Source: Mucilaginibacter pineti
Lineage (GTDB): Bacteria > Bacteroidota > Bacteroidia > Sphingobacteriales > Sphingobacteriaceae
Assembly: GCF_900101875.1 (NCBI RefSeq)
Contig: NZ_FNAI01000004.1
Location: 124,001 to 188,000 of the forward strand
Reading direction: 5' to 3'
Length of the DNA stretch: 64,000 nt
Numbering within the stretch: the stretch's first letter is position 1; the number at the start of each line of letters is the position of its first letter. The translations under genes were made by a program, and so were the position numbers. Positions 23,964 to 32,694 of this stretch are shown piece after piece. The notes beneath the pieces were generated by a model. The model searched no databases, had not been told where the DNA came from, and saw only the letters and a list, made by a program, of their open reading frames with translations.

Positions 23964-26459
23964 ATGATCAATTTCAACAAAATTTCGTCCTTTATTGTTG
24001 CGAGTGTGGTTACCGTTGGCGTTACTGCCGCCCATGCGCAAACCGCTGCCCCGGAAAATCCGGCAATGCAAATTTACCGCGAGGTACCCAAAAAAATCAA
24101 CGACCTGGTACATACCAAGCTCGATGTACGTTTCGACTACAAAAAACGCTACATGTACGGTAAGGAATGGGTTACACTGAAACCTCATTTTTACCCTACC
24201 GACAGTCTTAGACTTGATGCCAAGGGCATGAACCTTAAAACTATAGCGGTAGTTAAAAACGGTAAAAACATCCCCCTGAAATTTACCTACCAGGATAGTT
24301 CATCGGTAGCTATCCAGCTTGATAAGGTTTACCACAACAACGAAAGCTACACCATTTATATTGATTATACCGCAAAACCAAACGAGCTTAAAAGCCACGG
24401 CAGCGCCGCCATTACCGACGATAAAGGTTTATACTTTATAAATCCCGACGGCACTGAAAAGGACAAGCCAACCCAGATATGGACACAGGGCGAAACCGAA
24501 AGCTCATCGGCCTGGTTCCCTACTATTGATAAGCCAAGCCAGAAAACTACCGAAGAGATCAGCATGACGGTACCATCAAAATACGTTACGCTATCAAACG
24601 GCCGCCTGGCATCGCAAAAAACAAATGCCGATGGCACCCGTACCGATACCTGGAAACAGGAATTACCGCATTCGCCATACCTGTTTATGATGGCCGTTGG
24701 CGATTTCAAGATCTATAAAGACAAATGGCGCAACAAAGAGGTTAGCTATTACCTGGAGCCTAAGTACGCGCCGTATGCCAAGGAGATCTTCGGTTTTACA
24801 CCCGAGGTAATTGAATTTTACTCCAAAACTTTAGGGGTAGATTATCCCTGGTACAAATACTCACAAATTGTAGTGCGCGATTACGTGAGCGGTGCAATGG
24901 AAAATACATCGGCCACGTTGCATGGCGAATACGTGCAGGCTACCCCGCGCGAATTGATAGATGCTTATTATAACAATGGCCGCAGCACTATTGTGCATGA
25001 ACTGTTTCACCAATGGTTTGGCGATTATGTAACTGCCGAAAGCTGGAGCAACCTTACCGTGAACGAATCATTCGCCAACTTTAGCGAAACCATTTGGGCC
25101 GAACATAAATACGGTAAAGATGCCGGCGACGATCATAACTATGGCGATATGCAAAGCTATTTAAGATCGCCTGGGGCAAATACCAAAAACCTGGTACGTT
25201 TTAATTATGCCGACAAGGAAGAGGTTTTTGATGTGGTTACCTACCAAAAAGGCGGTCGTATTTTAAATATGCTGCGAAATTACTTAGGCGATGCCGCTTT
25301 TTACAAGGGCCTTAACATCTACCTTAAAACAAACGCCTTTAAAAACGGCGAAGCCCAGCAACTACGCCTGGCTTTTGAAGAAGCAAGCGGTTTAGATCTT
25401 AACTGGTATTTTAACCAATGGTATTACGGCGCCGGTCACCCGATACTGGATATCAGCTATAAGTGGGATAATGCCACCAAAACCGAAACTGTTTATCTGC
25501 AGCAAAACCAGGATGGCCAAACTTTTAAATTACCAATGGCTGTTGATATTTATGCAGGTGGCACCAAAACACGCCACAAGGTATGGATGAACAGCAAAAC
25601 CGACAGCCTTACTTTTAAACTATCGGCCAAGCCCGACCTGGTGAATGTGGATGCCGATAAGATCCTGCTTGTTAAAAAGAACGACAAGAAAACACTGGAT
25701 GAGTATGTTTTCCAATATTTTAACGCCCCGCAATATTTAGACAGGTTTGAGGCTATTGATGCCGCGGCGGATAAGCAAACCGAAAAAGGCGCGCAAAAAG
25801 TACTGATTGCCGCGTTAAAGGATAAATACTATGGTTTACGCATAAAAGCGATTAAGGCCTTAAACATGACCAATGATGATGTGCGTAATGCAGCACAACC
25901 CGTACTGGCATACCTGGCGCAAACAGATGATAATACCCTGGTACGCGCAGCCGCAATAACTACCCTTGGCAAGCTTAAGGCACAAGGTAATATGAATTTA
26001 TTTAAACAGGCATTAAACAGCCAGTCATACGCAGTACAGGCGGCTGCACTAACGGCTATTAACCTGCTTGATCCGGCGCAGGCTTTGCAAGTTGGTAAAG
26101 GGTTGGAAAAAGATAACGCTGGCGTGCTTACTACCGCATTAATAAATGTATACGCGGGAAGCGGCACATCAGCACAGTGGCCTTTTGTATTTCAGCATTT
26201 TCATGACGCAAGCGTACAAAGCAAGTTTAATAACCTGCAAAAATTTGCAGAAATGACCGGCAGGGTTGATAAACCAGCCTATACGCAACAAGGTATTGCC
26301 GAAATTAAAGACCTCGCCATAAAATATAAAAGCTATGGTGTAGATAAACCAGCTATTAAATTTTTAACCGATATTAAAGCACAACGCGTACAGTTAAAGG
26401 ATGATGCATCGGCAAAAGCCGCCGACGAAGCTATACAGCTTATAACAGATGCAAAATAA
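23964..26459 (+). CDS. M1-family aminopeptidase with C-terminal HEAT-like repeats
   Basis: 831 residues from ATG 23964, which opens a signal peptide (MINFNKISSFIVASVVTVGV, cleaved after AHA). The M1 core has the GAMEN motif at about 310 (SGAMENTSATLHG), the zinc motif HELFH at 345-349 and the third ligand Glu at 368 (NESFANF), exactly 18 residues later. The C-terminal 220 residues are helical repeats (ALKDKYYGLRIKAIKALNM and similar), as in other M1 enzymes. It is probably a periplasmic or surface aminopeptidase for peptide nutrition. An upstream in-frame ATG at 23874 is rejected because it precedes the signal peptide. Confidence 0.92.
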   Translation: MINFNKISSFIVASVVTVGVTAAHAQTAAPENPAMQIYREVPKKINDLVHTKLDVRFDYKKRYMYGKEWVTLKPHFYPTDSLRLDAKGMNLKTIAVVKNGKNIPLKFTYQDSSSVAIQLDKVYHNNESYTIYIDYTAKPNELKSHGSAAITDDKGLYFINPDGTEKDKPTQIWTQGETESSSAWFPTIDKPSQKTTEEISMTVPSKYVTLSNGRLASQKTNADGTRTDTWKQELPHSPYLFMMAVGDFKIYKDKWRNKEVSYYLEPKYAPYAKEIFGFTPEVIEFYSKTLGVDYPWYKYSQIVVRDYVSGAMENTSATLHGEYVQATPRELIDAYYNNGRSTIVHELFHQWFGDYVTAESWSNLTVNESFANFSETIWAEHKYGKDAGDDHNYGDMQSYLRSPGANTKNLVRFNYADKEEVFDVVTYQKGGRILNMLRNYLGDAAFYKGLNIYLKTNAFKNGEAQQLRLAFEEASGLDLNWYFNQWYYGAGHPILDISYKWDNATKTETVYLQQNQDGQTFKLPMAVDIYAGGTKTRHKVWMNSKTDSLTFKLSAKPDLVNVDADKILLVKKNDKKTLDEYVFQYFNAPQYLDRFEAIDAAADKQTEKGAQKVLIAALKDKYYGLRIKAIKALNMTNDDVRNAAQPVLAYLAQTDDNTLVRAAAITTLGKLKAQGNMNLFKQALNSQSYAVQAAALTAINLLDPAQALQVGKGLEKDNAGVLTTALINVYAGSGTSAQWPFVFQHFHDASVQSKFNNLQKFAEMTGRVDKPAYTQQGIAEIKDLAIKYKSYGVDKPAIKFLTDIKAQRVQLKDDASAKAADEAIQLITDAK

Positions 26460-26578
26460 TCAGGATAGATGTGCAGATGATTATCGCCTTTGTTATAAGC
26501 AATACCTTTATTTAATTTTAGAGAAATTAAAAACAATCGGCAGTTAAATTGTTTAACAGGTATAAAACATAAACAACT

Positions 26579-26764
26579 ATGAAAAAGGCACTTTGTATGA
26601 TCGCTTTAGCAGCGATCTCTTTCGGGAGCGTATTTGCTCATGGTACAGTGGTAAAAACAGGACATGAAACAGCCCAAACAGATACCACTAAGAAAAAAAT
26701 GAAGAAGATGAAAAAGATGAAGAAAGATACCACCATGAAGAAAGACACCGCAAAAATGAGATAA
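26579..26764 (+). CDS. Small secreted Lys/Met/Asp-rich protein
   Basis: A 61-residue protein. A signal peptide (MKKALCMIALAAISFGSVFA) is followed by a 40-residue mature chain in which KKMKKMKKMKKDTTMKKDT is a repeating Lys-Met-Lys pattern. The chain is highly basic. Homologues are common in the family as short hypothetical proteins, and the repeats vary in number. It has its own leader and a strong terminator (26779-26818), which supports it as a real gene. Function unknown; a nucleic-acid or cell-wall contact is only a guess. Confidence 0.7.
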   Translation: MKKALCMIALAAISFGSVFAHGTVVKTGHETAQTDTTKKKMKKMKKMKKDTTMKKDTAKMR

Positions 26765-26778
26765 TCATCTTCGCATCA

Positions 26779-26818
26779 CCACAAAAAAGCCTCCGCTAAA
26801 ACGGGGGCTTTTTTGTGG
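26779..26818 (+). terminator. Strong rho-independent terminator
   Basis: A 17-bp stem with one mismatch (CCACAAAAAAGCCTCCG, 26779-26795, with 26802-26818) and a T run in the descending arm. Follows the 61-residue gene by 14 nt. Confidence 0.9.
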
Positions 26819-26910
26819 CATCAATTTTGGGCATATGGCATTGTTGGGCAAAACGGTTAAACTATCCGGGCTATCTATAGTCATACCCATACAAACTATA
26901 CAATTACGTT

Positions 26911-27552
26911 ATGAAAAAGATCATATTAGCAGCAGCCGTTTTATTGGGCTGCATATCCATTCAAAAAGCCGAAGCACAGGTTAGCGTTAGTTTAGGGGTT
27001 AATATTGGCAGCCAGCCTGCCTGGGGCCCTGTAGGGTATGATTATGCCAACTATTACTACATGCCCGATATTGATACCTATTACGATGTACCAACCCACC
27101 AGTATGTGTACTATGATAACAATGTGTGGGTACACCGCGCTTACTTACCGGCACGTTACCGTAATTATGATGTTTACGGCGGTTACAAGGTTGTTATAAA
27201 CGAGCGTAACCCATGGGTTAGAAACAATATTTACAGAACAAGATACGCAGGCTACAGAGGCCGTCATGATCAGGTGATCATCCGCAATAGCCGTGATGTT
27301 AGGTATGCCAATTACTGGAGAGGTGGCCATAGTTATGGTAACCCACACTATGCAAACCATAGCAGGGGCAACTATCGCCCGGGCAACCGTTATGGCAACA
27401 GGGACCAGCATTTTGCCGGCCGTGGTAACCCAGGTCGTGGAAACGAGGGTCACGGTAACCCAGGCCGCGGTAATCAAGGCCATGGCAATCCTGGTCGTGG
27501 CAACCAGGGACACGGTGGTGAACACCATGGCGGCGGTCACGACAGGCATTAA
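26911..27552 (+). CDS. Small secreted protein with Gly-Asn-Pro/His repeats, paralogue of 15028
   Basis: 213 residues with a signal peptide (MKKIILAAAVLLGCISIQKA, then EAQ). The core repeats that of the 15028 protein: NIGSQPAWGPVGYDYANYYY, PDIDTYYDVPTHQYVYYDNN and NPWVRNNIYRTRYAGYRGR are near identical blocks. The tail (about 140-213) carries repeats of G-N-P-G-R-G-N and G-H-G-N and ends in His-rich GGGHDRH, where the paralogue has an Asp/His tail. It is likely a surface or periplasmic structural protein. Function unknown. The DNA between 27420 and 27530 is repetitive because of the repeat peptide. Confidence 0.8.
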   Translation: MKKIILAAAVLLGCISIQKAEAQVSVSLGVNIGSQPAWGPVGYDYANYYYMPDIDTYYDVPTHQYVYYDNNVWVHRAYLPARYRNYDVYGGYKVVINERNPWVRNNIYRTRYAGYRGRHDQVIIRNSRDVRYANYWRGGHSYGNPHYANHSRGNYRPGNRYGNRDQHFAGRGNPGRGNEGHGNPGRGNQGHGNPGRGNQGHGGEHHGGGHDRH

Positions 27553-27576
27553 TTATTATTGTTGTTTTTAAATACA

Positions 27577-27613
27577 AAAACGGGCTTCTCTTAAAAGGAA
27601 GCCCGTTTTACGT
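27577..27613. terminator. Bidirectional terminator
   Basis: Perfect 12-bp stem AAAACGGGCTTC (27577-27588) with 27598-27609, A-run before and T-run after. It separates the convergent genes at 26911 and 27632. Confidence 0.9.
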
Positions 27614-27631
27614 TATATTTTCTGTTTGATG

Positions 27632-28903
27632 CTATTTTGTTTTTGCGATACTCTCTGCCGCTGGCACCTGCCAAAAATTAGTGGGGTTATTTGTTTTGTA
27701 ATAGGTAAAAATAGCGCCGTTTAGGGCGTTGGTATGTTCAGATTTGTCTGGGCTTTGTTTAAAATAGTCAAGTGGCAGAAGCGTAACATAAGCTAATTTT
27801 TTGTCTTTTACCTTTGTTTCTAAATCATATTCGCTGTTAAGGGGGCACTCCAGCATATACAGGTTTTTGGCCATGTAGTAATACAAATAGTTTTCTATCA
27901 CAACAGATTGCTTATGGTTCCAGTTTGCATCGGGATTAATAATAAGCTGTTTTCCATTTACCAATCTTTCCCTCACTTCTTCAATACCCAGTAAATCACC
28001 TTTTTCGTTCATAACGTAGGCATCGTTTGTAGGATCTATCCAGATCCATTTTTTTAGCGAATTGACATACACCGTGTTTATCACATGGCAATCCAAATCT
28101 ATACCCAAACTGTCCTTAGGCAGGCAGGTAACCAGGCGCGATTTTATACCTAACGATAAATAACATTCGTTTAATACAGTTGCAAGCCCCCGACAATTAA
28201 GGCCGCGGTTATCTTTTTTACAAACCGCGATCATGTTCATGGCATTCATAACTTCGGGATTGCCATGGCCGCCATCATGCGGAATGATATTATGAACCCA
28301 ATGCAGCAGGTTTATTATTTTAGATGCATCGTTACCGGTACCGGCAACCGAATCAAGTTTAAAAGCTTTGCGTAATGATACCAGATGTGGGTTATCGGCC
28401 GATTGATAGGTAAATTTAGGGATCTCGCGCTTATCGCTTAAATTATACTTCCCCCCCTTGTTCAGGATGTACATATAATCACCAATTTCGCGGGTTGATA
28501 GTACCAGCGTTTTAAACCGCGCCTCATTGCGGATATTATCCAGATCGGCATCTGCCTGTATATGCGCATAATCGTAATAGCCTTCTTTAATGGTTTTCTC
28601 CAGGTAATCCAACGCCTGCTGTTTTTTATTAAGGAGCGAATAGGTACAGCACAGGTTATAAAAGCTGTTCATATAATACCCGCTAAAATCTTTCTTTACG
28701 CTATCGCTTAAATTATTGTATTCCTTCAAAGAAGCGGCAAGCAGTTTCTCATAGGTTTTGGCGTCGCGTTTTTGATAGGCCTGGTTAAACAGACTATCCT
28801 GCCTTTGGGCAAAGGTGGCAAATTGTTTTTCCTTAGCTGTTTGGGCTTTTAGGGTACCGGCGCAAAAAAATAAAATACAAGCAAAGATCAGTTTGAATTT
28901 CAT
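27632..28903 (-). CDS. Secreted transglutaminase-like cysteine protease-fold protein
   Basis: 423 residues from ATG 28901-28903 with signal peptide (MKFKLIFACILFFCAGTLKA). The N-terminal 130 residues are helical and TPR-like (KKQQALDYLEKTIKEGYYDY). The transglutaminase-like core has the triad blocks GLNCRGLATVLNECY (Cys), LDCHVINTVYV (His) and WIWIDPTNDAYV (Asp). All three residues are intact, so peptide or cross-link hydrolysis is possible. It is exported, and the start at 28903 avoids three extra residues. It is followed by 28982 upstream in the same direction. Substrate unknown. Confidence 0.8.
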   Translation of the reverse strand: MKFKLIFACILFFCAGTLKAQTAKEKQFATFAQRQDSLFNQAYQKRDAKTYEKLLAASLKEYNNLSDSVKKDFSGYYMNSFYNLCCTYSLLNKKQQALDYLEKTIKEGYYDYAHIQADADLDNIRNEARFKTLVLSTREIGDYMYILNKGGKYNLSDKREIPKFTYQSADNPHLVSLRKAFKLDSVAGTGNDASKIINLLHWVHNIIPHDGGHGNPEVMNAMNMIAVCKKDNRGLNCRGLATVLNECYLSLGIKSRLVTCLPKDSLGIDLDCHVINTVYVNSLKKWIWIDPTNDAYVMNEKGDLLGIEEVRERLVNGKQLIINPDANWNHKQSVVIENYLYYYMAKNLYMLECPLNSEYDLETKVKDKKLAYVTLLPLDYFKQSPDKSEHTNALNGAIFTYYKTNNPTNFWQVPAAESIAKTK

Positions 28904-28981
28904 AATCAACAATTTAACTGATAGACGATTGATTTACAAAAACGTTACAACCATAATTGTATTTTAACAATAATAAAATTG

Positions 28982-29464
28982 TTATGGCTTACCGGTTACC
29001 TTGGCCGATTCTTCCAGCTCATTATCAATCTGATCGTCGAAATAAAGGCGGTATATGGCCCAGTCGTTTTTAGCTTTGTAAAACATAAAAGTAAACCTGA
29101 TAGGCTGGTTTTGGTGTTTGGCTAAGTAGCTGTACAATACCAGGCTGTTTGTCGCCTTACGCTGTACCAACAGTTCCTTCCCTACATAGGGGCCAATATA
29201 CCCACGGGTGGTATCAATTTTGGCTATCAGTTTGGTAAGGCTTGATGGATCAACCAGCGGATTGGTTTTAAAAATTTCGATAACCGCTTTAGAGGTGCCG
29301 TCATTTTCATAGCTTTTAAAAAACTTGTCAATAATGCTGGTAACACCAACTACGCTGGCAGGTGCTTTTGCCGGGGCAGTTTGCGCGGATGCGGTATTGC
29401 CTAAAATACAAGTAAATAAAACCAGCACGAAGGTTTTAAAAGCATTACGAGGGAAGTTTTTCAT
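28982..29464 (-). CDS. Secreted hypothetical protein, DUF4783-like fold possible
   Basis: A 160-residue exported protein (signal peptide about 1-27, ending ASAQ). After an Ala/Pro-rich stretch it has SIIDKFFKSYENDGTSKAV, then ELLVQRKATNSLVLYSYLAK and a C-terminal FTFMFYKAKNDWAIYRLYFD. The pattern of one long helix then curved antiparallel strands with a W-x-(I/L)-Y ending is that of cystatin/NTF2-like or DUF3887-type proteins. I do not recognise it with certainty. It is co-directional with the transglutaminase-like gene (78-nt gap), and could be in one unit with it. Confidence 0.6.
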   Translation of the reverse strand: MKNFPRNAFKTFVLVLFTCILGNTASAQTAPAKAPASVVGVTSIIDKFFKSYENDGTSKAVIEIFKTNPLVDPSSLTKLIAKIDTTRGYIGPYVGKELLVQRKATNSLVLYSYLAKHQNQPIRFTFMFYKAKNDWAIYRLYFDDQIDNELEESAKVTGKP

Positions 29465-29652
29465 ATTGATAGAATTTGCTGTCTAAAATAGTGATTTTAT
29501 ATAAAAATGCCTTATATGTTAATACGCTTTAATACATAGCTCATCACTTTATTAAATTGAAAATTTAATTTATCATATTTGGCAAAATAGTTTAGTTATG
29601 ATAAATCATATACTTATATTCAGCTTAAAATCAACCGTCACAATTAATACCA

Positions 29653-31191
29653 ATGAAACTAATCTTACCTGCATTAATCCTGCTTTTTTTTACCAGCAAT
29701 GCCATCTGTCAAACAACAATAGACTTTAAAGCAATTGGCGACTCTTTATTCAGAAGCGCAGATTATAATGGCGCGATAGTTAACTACACGCAAGGAATAA
29801 ATAATGTAAAAAACGATAAATCCGGTCTGGCTGAATTGCTTGATAAACGGGCTTTAGCTGAGTTAAGACTTGAACAACATGACAAAGTGATAGCCGACGA
29901 AACAGCGGCTATCGCTGAAAACCCTATTTTAGGCGATGCCTACTGGAACCGGGGCCTTGCCTATGCAAGAACCGAAAAGTACCAGTTAGCTATCGATGAC
30001 TATAATAAGGCAATATTAACTTTCAAAGGTGACAACGAACGTCAATCTAAGTTGTATGATAACCTTGGTTTGAGCAAAGCAGAATTAAAACTTTATAAAG
30101 ATGCTATTGACGCTTATAATCAAGCGCTGTCACTAAACAGCAAAAATGGAAAGGTTTACTGGCATCGGGCTATTGCATTTAACGGCAACAAGGATTATCA
30201 GCTGGCTATTGATGATTACACCATGGCTATGTTTTATAACCAGGAAAATACGCAGGAATTGGCAACTTTATATGATAACAGGGGGCTCAATAAAAGATCA
30301 TTGAAAAAATACAGAGAGGCACTTAATGATTTTAATACTGCATTAAGATTAAATCCCCAAAGAGGTACCGCCTATTGGCACCGGGCCTATACCTATCATT
30401 TAAATAGCGATCATCAATTGGCTATTAATGATTATACTACCGCTATACCTTTTTATAAAAACAGCAAAGAACAAACAGCACAGCTTCTGGAAAGCCGTAG
30501 TGTTGACGAAATAGCCGCCTATCAACCACAAAAAGCAATTGATGACGTTACAAGCGCAATTGAATTGTATCCTAAAAATGGTTTCACATACTGGACACGA
30601 GCAAATATTTACGCGCAAACGGGAAATTACAAATTATCCATAGATGACTATAATAAAACGATGGAGTTTTTCAAGGATAATAAAAAAGTGCTGTGTAATT
30701 TACACGCCGATATTGCATCAGACCTGTACATCACAAAAGACAACAAAAATGCGCTCAAGGAATGTAACACGTCCATCGAACTATATCCCGATTTTTGTTT
30801 GCCATATTTTACCAGGGGTAAACTCTATTTAAAAAGACTGGAAAATAAAGATCTGGCCATAAAAGATTTTAACAAGGTACTTGAGTTAGATACCACGAAA
30901 TCAACGGTGGCTTATATTTTTTCGCAATTTTATCTGGGTCATGCCGATACAGCACTTGGAAAGCTACAGGAGAACATTTTAAAAATCTCCAATTCCGACG
31001 ATTTGATTAGGCAATACTACAACTTTGCATGCTTGTATTCCCTCTTAAATAAACCGCAGGAAGCTAATATTTATTTGAAAAAAGCAGTCGATGCGGGATA
31101 TTCAAAGAGCTATGCAGCTGACGACGAAGACTTTGACAATATTCGTAAAACGCCAGATTATATAGCTTTAATGGCCAATTTAGGGCACTAA
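29653..31191 (+). CDS. Secreted tetratricopeptide-repeat protein
   Basis: 512 residues with a signal peptide (MKLILPALILLFFTSNAICQ). The rest is TPR repeats of 34-35 residues: for example GDAYWNRGLAYARTEKYQLA, GKVYWHRAIAFNGNKDYQLA, GTAYWHRAYTYHLNSDHQLA and GFTYWTRANIYAQTGNYKLS, each followed by I-D-D-Y-x-x-A/T. About ten repeats are visible, with an alternating longer form. The C-terminal 60 residues end YKLMANLGH-like (DFDNIRKTPDYIALMANLGH), shared with other Bacteroidota TPR proteins. It is a protein-binding scaffold in the periplasm. The DNA is more A/T-rich than the neighbouring genes. Confidence 0.88.
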   Translation: MKLILPALILLFFTSNAICQTTIDFKAIGDSLFRSADYNGAIVNYTQGINNVKNDKSGLAELLDKRALAELRLEQHDKVIADETAAIAENPILGDAYWNRGLAYARTEKYQLAIDDYNKAILTFKGDNERQSKLYDNLGLSKAELKLYKDAIDAYNQALSLNSKNGKVYWHRAIAFNGNKDYQLAIDDYTMAMFYNQENTQELATLYDNRGLNKRSLKKYREALNDFNTALRLNPQRGTAYWHRAYTYHLNSDHQLAINDYTTAIPFYKNSKEQTAQLLESRSVDEIAAYQPQKAIDDVTSAIELYPKNGFTYWTRANIYAQTGNYKLSIDDYNKTMEFFKDNKKVLCNLHADIASDLYITKDNKNALKECNTSIELYPDFCLPYFTRGKLYLKRLENKDLAIKDFNKVLELDTTKSTVAYIFSQFYLGHADTALGKLQENILKISNSDDLIRQYYNFACLYSLLNKPQEANIYLKKAVDAGYSKSYAADDEDFDNIRKTPDYIALMANLGH

Positions 31192-31194
31192 CAT

Positions 31195-31412
31195 CTACCG
31201 TTTTTTCAAAAACTCCGTACGCAGTACAATGCTCATGCCGTCTATCTTGCAGTCAACCTCTTCGTCGTTATCTGTAAGGCGGATTTTTTTACCAGCGTGC
31301 CCTGCTTAAGGGTAGTGCCGCCGCCTTTTACCTTCAGGCTTTTCATAAGCGTTACCGAATCGCCGGTATTCAGGATATTTCCGTTGCTGTCTTTAACGTT
31401 TGATGTTTCCAT
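31195..31412 (-). pseudogene. PhnA-domain (YjdM-type) gene with a one-base frameshift
   Basis: Starting at ATG 31410-31412 the frame reads [20 protein letters not shown], then [20 protein letters not shown], the C-terminal domain of PhnA/YjdM proteins. At a run of seven A (minus strand, plus coordinates about 31284-31290) the frame shifts; with one more A it would continue [20 protein letters not shown] and end LRTEFLKKR at the stop at 31195-31197, the normal end of the family. As given the frame ends at 31242 with foreign residues. It could be a true mutation, a phase-variable run or a sequencing error. The family lacks a proven role in phosphonate use. The N-terminal zinc ribbon of E. coli YjdM is absent. 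Confidence 0.75.
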
Positions 31413-31430
31413 TGTTGGAGGTATAAAAAA

Positions 31431-31460
31431 TAAAAAGCCCGGTATTTTACAATCCGGGCT
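31431..31460 (-). terminator. Rho-independent terminator of the pdhB gene
   Basis: Stem AGCCCGG (31436-31442) with 31454-31460; on the minus strand it is followed by TTTTTATTTTTT. Confidence 0.8.
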
Positions 31461-31534
31461 CAAAAATTATATTTCATTTTAGCAGGGTGGCAGGCAAAAA
31501 TCCTGTCTGTCCTGTAAAATCCTTAAATCGTGTA

Positions 31535-32518
31535 TTACTTGGTAACGTATAATACTTCCTTAACGGCTTTAATTACGCGCTCAGGGTTTGGCAGGTATTC
31601 CTGGATCAAAGTTGGTGCGTAAGGCAAAGGCACATCACCACCCATAATACGCAGTATAGGCGCATCAAGGTAATCAAAAGCATCTTTCTGTACTTTAAAA
31701 GCAACCTCGGTAGCAATTGAACCTAAAGGCCAGCTTTCTTCAATAATAACCAAACGGTTTGTTTTTTTAACCGAATTGATAACAGTTTCATAATCAATAG
31801 GGCGCACGGTACGCAGGTCAATAACCTCGGCGTGGATACCTTCTTTTGCAAGTTCGGCAGCAGCAGCGATAACCACTTTCATGATCTTGCCAAAACCTAC
31901 CAAAGTAACATCAGTACCTTCGGTTACAACTTTAGCTTTACCTAAAGGTATGTAGTAAGTTTCTTCAGGCACTTCGCCTTTATCGCCGTACATTAATTCC
32001 GACTCCATGAAAATAACCGGATCCGGATCTAATATGGCTGATTTCAATAGTCCTTTTGCATCATACGGGTTTGATGGTACAACCACCTTTAAACCCGGGC
32101 AGTTTGCATACCAGTTTTCAAAGCACTGGCTGTGCTGTGAGCTTAGCATACCCGCGTTACCGGTTGGGCCGCGGAAAACGATTGGCACCGAGAACTGGCC
32201 GCCGCTCATTGACATGATTTTGGCAGCACCGTTGATGATCTGGTCAATGGCCACTAACGAAAAGTTAAAGGTCATGAACTCAATAACCGGGCGTAAGCCA
32301 TTCATAGCCGAGCCTATACCGATACCGGCAAAGCCCAATTCAGAAATTGGCGTATCGATAACGCGTTTAGCGCCAAATTCATCAAGCATACCCTGACTAA
32401 CTTTATAGGCACCGTTATATTCAGCAACCTCTTCACCCATCAGGTATATTTTATCGTCGTTGCGCATTTCTTCGACCATGGCCTCTCTTAGCGCTTCTCT
32501 GAATTGTATTTCTCTCAT
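31535..32518 (-). CDS. pdhB: Pyruvate dehydrogenase complex E1 component, beta subunit
   Basis: 327 residues from ATG 32516-32518 (an upstream in-frame ATG at 32554 would add 12 non-homologous residues and overlap the promoter). The protein begins MREIQFREALREAMVEEMRN and has the thiamin-diphosphate-side Glu region YNGAYKVSQGM, the conserved SELGFAGIGIGSAMNGLRP, FRGPTGNAGMLSSQHSQ and the C-terminal PIDYETVINSVKKTNRLVII, ending in VLYVTK. It forms the alpha2beta2 E1 that decarboxylates pyruvate. The alpha subunit is not adjacent. A good Bacteroidota promoter lies at 32552-32581, and a terminator follows. Confidence 0.93.
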   Translation of the reverse strand: MREIQFREALREAMVEEMRNDDKIYLMGEEVAEYNGAYKVSQGMLDEFGAKRVIDTPISELGFAGIGIGSAMNGLRPVIEFMTFNFSLVAIDQIINGAAKIMSMSGGQFSVPIVFRGPTGNAGMLSSQHSQCFENWYANCPGLKVVVPSNPYDAKGLLKSAILDPDPVIFMESELMYGDKGEVPEETYYIPLGKAKVVTEGTDVTLVGFGKIMKVVIAAAAELAKEGIHAEVIDLRTVRPIDYETVINSVKKTNRLVIIEESWPLGSIATEVAFKVQKDAFDYLDAPILRIMGGDVPLPYAPTLIQEYLPNPERVIKAVKEVLYVTK

Positions 32519-32551
32519 TATATTATATAAAATGACGTTTTTTTGCGGTAG

Positions 32552-32581
32552 CAAATATAATCACTAATGTGTAAAAAGCAA
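32552..32581 (-). promoter_or_regulatory. Bacteroidota-type promoter of pdhB
   Basis: On the minus strand a -7 box TATATTTG (32552-32559, fits TAnnTTTG) and a -33 TTG (32579-32581) are 19 nt apart, the spacing of the primary sigma consensus of Bacteroidota. The start codon is 33 nt downstream. Confidence 0.6.
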
Positions 32582-32694
32582 TGCCATAAAAGCCGATATA
32601 AGTTTAACCTTATTTCACACTTAAATGGTTTGTTTTTAGGTAAATTAGTATTTCCAAACATAATGCTGTTACAGCTTATGAAACATCAAGCCTA

